DNA of 7,313 bases from Promethearchaeota archaeon. Its GTDB lineage: Archaea; Asgardarchaeota; Lokiarchaeia; Sigyniarchaeales; SOKP01. How positions within the stretch are numbered: position 1 is the stretch's first letter; the number at the start of each line of letters is the position of its first letter. The notes beneath the pieces are model-generated. The model worked only from the letters and a program-made list of their open reading frames with translations, searched no databases and was not told where the DNA came from. The stretch covers positions 1 to 7,313 of the forward strand of contig JAUWHC010000122.1 in the NCBI GenBank assembly GCA_030606095.1, given 5' to 3'. Shown here piece by piece: positions 5,344 to 7,313 of this stretch. The translations under genes and the position numbers were made by a program.

Positions 5344-5363
5344 ATCTATATAGAATCTATATA
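5344..5363 (+). repeat. Tandem 9-base repeats one helical turn apart
   Basis: ATCTATATA occurs at 5344-5352 and again at 5355-5363, 11 bases start to start, which places both copies on the same face of the helix. It lies about 65-85 bases upstream of the exporter promoter and could be a regulator site. The low complexity of the sequence makes chance a real alternative. Confidence 0.35.
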
Positions 5364-5427
5364 CTACATCGAAATCGTTTATAATTGATTATATACTCAT
5401 TGATTTTAAAAAATTGGTCTATAAATA

Positions 5428-5436
5428 TTTTATATT
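5428..5436 (+). promoter_or_regulatory. TATA box for the ABC exporter operon
   Basis: TTTTATATT is centred about 29 bases before ATG 5461, predicting a leaderless or nearly leaderless message; no SD precedes that ATG. A second candidate, TATAAATAT, lies just upstream at 5420-5428. Confidence 0.45.
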
Positions 5437-5460
5437 CAAAAAAAAAGATATTTTTAAATT

Positions 5461-6459
5461 ATGACTAAATCAATTATAAAAAAAGAATTTCAAATAAATA
5501 ATGATTCTATAATTATTGATATTCAAAACATTAAGAAGGATTTCAAAGATGTTAAAGCCGTAGATGGAGTCTCTTTAAAAGTAAAGAAAGGAGAATTATT
5601 TAGCATTCTAGGTCCTAATGGTGCTGGAAAAACAACATTAGTTCGTATGTTAACAACTGTCTTAACACCAACCTCTGGGAATGCTTACATAAAAGGACAT
5701 AGCATAAAGTCAGAAAAAAGGGAAATTGTTAAGCTTATTGGTGTTTGTCCTCAAGATATTGTAATATACGATATTTTAAGAGCTGAAGAAAACGTAGAGT
5801 TTGTTGCTCATATGCATGGAATATCAAATAAGGAAGCAAAAGAGAAAGCAAAAATCTTATTAGAAAAATTTGGTATTGCTGGTCGTAAGACATGGTCAAA
5901 AAATTTCTCAGGTGGAATGAAGCGCCGATTGAATCTTGCTATGGCATTGGTATTCGATCCAGAAATTCTTTTTCTTGATGAGCCTACTGCCGGTCTTGAT
6001 CCTCAAGCAAGGCGACTTGTTTGGGATTATATTCGGGAATTAAAGAATAAAAATATTACGATTATTCTTATGACACATGATATGGTGGAAGCAGATTCTC
6101 TTAGTGATCGTGTGGCAATAATCGATCATGGTAAAATTATTGCTCAGGGAACACCTACCGAGTTGAAAGAAAAATATGGAAGTGATAACGTGTTAGAAAT
6201 ATCATTTAAAGAGCAAATAGATTTAAATCTTGTAAAAAATAGTTTAAAAGAAATCCCATTTATAGCTAATTCGAAAGAAATTAATAGAAAAGGTAAAAAT
6301 ACACTTTTAATCTCTTTCCAAGGTGGTTTGAAAAAATTCATCCATATTCTCCAGTCGGGATTTATTAATAATATTGATGATGTTGAAAATATGAAATTTC
6401 GCCAGAATTCTCTTGAAGATGTATTTTTAAACTTAACAGGAAGGAGGTTAAGAGATTAA
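5461..6459 (+). CDS. ABC-2 type exporter, ATP-binding subunit (DrrA/CcmA-like)
   Basis: A 332-residue ATPase that powers the membrane partner encoded directly downstream. All nucleotide-binding motifs are intact: Walker A GPNGAGKTT (51-59), Q-loop glutamine at 98 (VCPQD), signature FSGGMKRR (149-156), Walker B ILFLDEP (169-175) with catalytic Glu174, D-loop GLD (178-180) and switch histidine 206 (MTHD). After the core, about 90 residues (241-332) form the C-terminal extension typical of this exporter subfamily, ending in RQNSLEDVFLNLTGR, the conserved tail seen in DrrA-like proteins. The first 15 or so residues before the core are extra. ATG 5461 is supported by the TATA box about 29 bases upstream. 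Substrates of such exporters include drugs, lipids and polysaccharides; none can be assigned here. Confidence 0.95.
   Translation: MTKSIIKKEFQINNDSIIIDIQNIKKDFKDVKAVDGVSLKVKKGELFSILGPNGAGKTTLVRMLTTVLTPTSGNAYIKGHSIKSEKREIVKLIGVCPQDIVIYDILRAEENVEFVAHMHGISNKEAKEKAKILLEKFGIAGRKTWSKNFSGGMKRRLNLAMALVFDPEILFLDEPTAGLDPQARRLVWDYIRELKNKNITIILMTHDMVEADSLSDRVAIIDHGKIIAQGTPTELKEKYGSDNVLEISFKEQIDLNLVKNSLKEIPFIANSKEINRKGKNTLLISFQGGLKKFIHILQSGFINNIDDVENMKFRQNSLEDVFLNLTGRRLRD
6443..6448 (+). promoter_or_regulatory. Shine-Dalgarno sequence for the ABC permease gene
   Basis: GGAGGT lies inside the last codons of the ATPase gene, 11 bases before ATG 6460. It fixes the permease start and indicates translational coupling. 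It is nearly the same arrangement as at the metV-metF junction. Confidence 0.75.
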
Positions 6460-7260
6460 ATGAAATTACTAGATTCTAAAACAATTCAAATTGCTACAAA
6501 AAATATTAAGGATAAAATTCGTCATTGGCAATATATATTTTTTTCTCTCGGACTTCCAATCATGTTTACTATTATTTTTTACTTAATGCTTGGAATAGAA
6601 GAGCTCCCCTCTGGTAAAACGGCTTTTGATTACAGCTTTCCAGGTATGGTAATGTATGCAACTGGCATTGGAACTATGAATGCGGCAATTATGTTTGCAG
6701 GAGAAAAAGGTTCAGGTATGCTTGATCGATTAGATACAATGCCAACTGGAAGAAAAAATATATTCTTGGGAGCTCTTATTTCTGAATCCATATTTTTAGT
6801 GCTTCAAATCATCATTATGTTTGCTATTGGATATGGAATTCTTGGTTTATACTTTGAAAGTCCGCTAGCTTTATTTTTTGGACTCTTGGTTGCAGCCCTT
6901 TTTGGTATTTCCTCTGTAGGTTTAGGTATAATAATAGCTAGTATGTCAAAAACAGTTGATATAGCAAATGCAGTTTCACTGTTGATTTTTATGGTACTTA
7001 TTTTCCTTTCAGGAAGTTTGATGCCGTTCGATAGTCCAATCGTCTATTTCACGCCTCCATTCTGGGCAAAGCAAGTATTTTTGCAAATTGTTGTAATGGG
7101 ACACGGATTAGGTGATAGTTTGTATAGCAGCTCATTAATAGGTTCTTCTGCTGAGATCATCCCAATTTCTTTATTAGGTGGATTATTGATTGTCGTAGCC
7201 TATACAATCGTATTTATAATAATAGGTATTATTATATTCCAGAAAAAAACTAAATTTTAG
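6460..7260 (+). CDS. ABC-2 type exporter, permease subunit
   Basis: A 266-residue integral membrane protein of the ABC-2 family, a typical length. Six hydrophobic segments lie at about 25-45, 60-80, 105-130, 135-160, 168-188 and 236-260. The amphipathic N-terminal helix (TIQIATKNIKDKIRHW) should lie on the inner face and contact the ATPase. The loop AGEKGSGMLDRLDTMPTGR (about 80-98) between segments 2 and 3 matches the conserved cytoplasmic coupling loop of the family. SGSLMPFDSPIVYFTPPFWAKQ, between segments 5 and 6, matches the family's outer-face motif in which prolines and aromatic residues follow segment 5. The ATG directly follows the ATPase stop (TAA then ATG), with a strong SD 11 bases upstream, so the two subunits are made together. 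With one permease and one ATPase the transporter would work as a homodimeric pair. The substrate is unknown. Confidence 0.94.
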   Translation: MKLLDSKTIQIATKNIKDKIRHWQYIFFSLGLPIMFTIIFYLMLGIEELPSGKTAFDYSFPGMVMYATGIGTMNAAIMFAGEKGSGMLDRLDTMPTGRKNIFLGALISESIFLVLQIIIMFAIGYGILGLYFESPLALFFGLLVAALFGISSVGLGIIIASMSKTVDIANAVSLLIFMVLIFLSGSLMPFDSPIVYFTPPFWAKQVFLQIVVMGHGLGDSLYSSSLIGSSAEIIPISLLGGLLIVVAYTIVFIIIGIIIFQKKTKF

Positions 7261-7280
7261 TATGTATACAAAATATTTCC

Positions 7281-7294
7281 TCTTTTTATTTTAG
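7281..7294 (+). terminator. Possible T-rich terminator of the exporter operon
   Basis: TCTTTTTATTTTAG begins 20 bases after the permease stop. It is a broken T-tract, weaker than the one after the 7TM gene. The window ends shortly after, so further genes in the operon cannot be excluded. Confidence 0.3.
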
Positions 7295-7313
7295 ATTAGA
7301 AAATTACTAATTT

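Noticed and set aside
6144..6341. Minus-strand open frame of 65 codons
   Set aside because: It lies wholly inside the ABC ATPase gene on the opposite strand.

Overview
The window looks like a piece of an archaeal chromosome, most plausibly from the Asgard group (Lokiarchaeia-like). It is AT-rich throughout (about 30% GC by eye). TATA-like boxes sit about 26-29 bases upstream of several start codons, and runs of T follow several genes. The first genes of transcripts lack a Shine-Dalgarno (SD) sequence, while operon-internal genes carry GGAGG. Together with an acetogen-type MetV/MetF pair, these traits fit an anaerobic Asgard archaeon with a folate-linked Wood-Ljungdahl branch. The lineage is inferred from these traits and not proven.

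Region by region. Positions 1-968 (minus strand) hold metV followed by the 5' part of metF, overlapping and with a strong SD at the end of metV. Positions 969-1265 are non-coding, with an upstream poly-T terminator and a possible short remnant of coding sequence. Positions 1266-2756 (minus) encode a 496-residue membrane protein of unknown function with four N-terminal membrane segments, a helical middle and a beta-rich C-terminal domain. Positions 2894-3272 (plus) hold a broken ferredoxin-like gene: an N-terminal part ending in a Cys-rich motif is joined out of frame to a classical ferredoxin cluster motif. Positions 3273-3778 have no gene. The stretch from about 3460 to 3710 is unusually rich in short inverted repeats and contains an exact 12-base direct repeat. 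Positions 3791-4129 and 4165-4449 encode two small, soluble, mostly helical proteins that I do not recognise. Positions 4586-5287 encode an orphan seven-membrane-helix protein with predicted outside-N, inside-C topology. Positions 5461-7260 encode a two-gene ABC-2 exporter (ATPase plus permease) whose second start codon directly follows the first stop codon.

Functionally there are two clear units. MetV/MetF is expected to reduce methylene-tetrahydrofolate to methyl-tetrahydrofolate. The ABC-2 pair should export, or flip across the membrane, an unknown hydrophobic substrate. The genes between them do not form an obvious pathway. I do not see a defence island, a CRISPR array, an RNA gene or a mobile element. 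The best leads for something new are the hairpin-rich intergenic stretch, the decayed iron-sulfur gene, and the two orphan membrane proteins.
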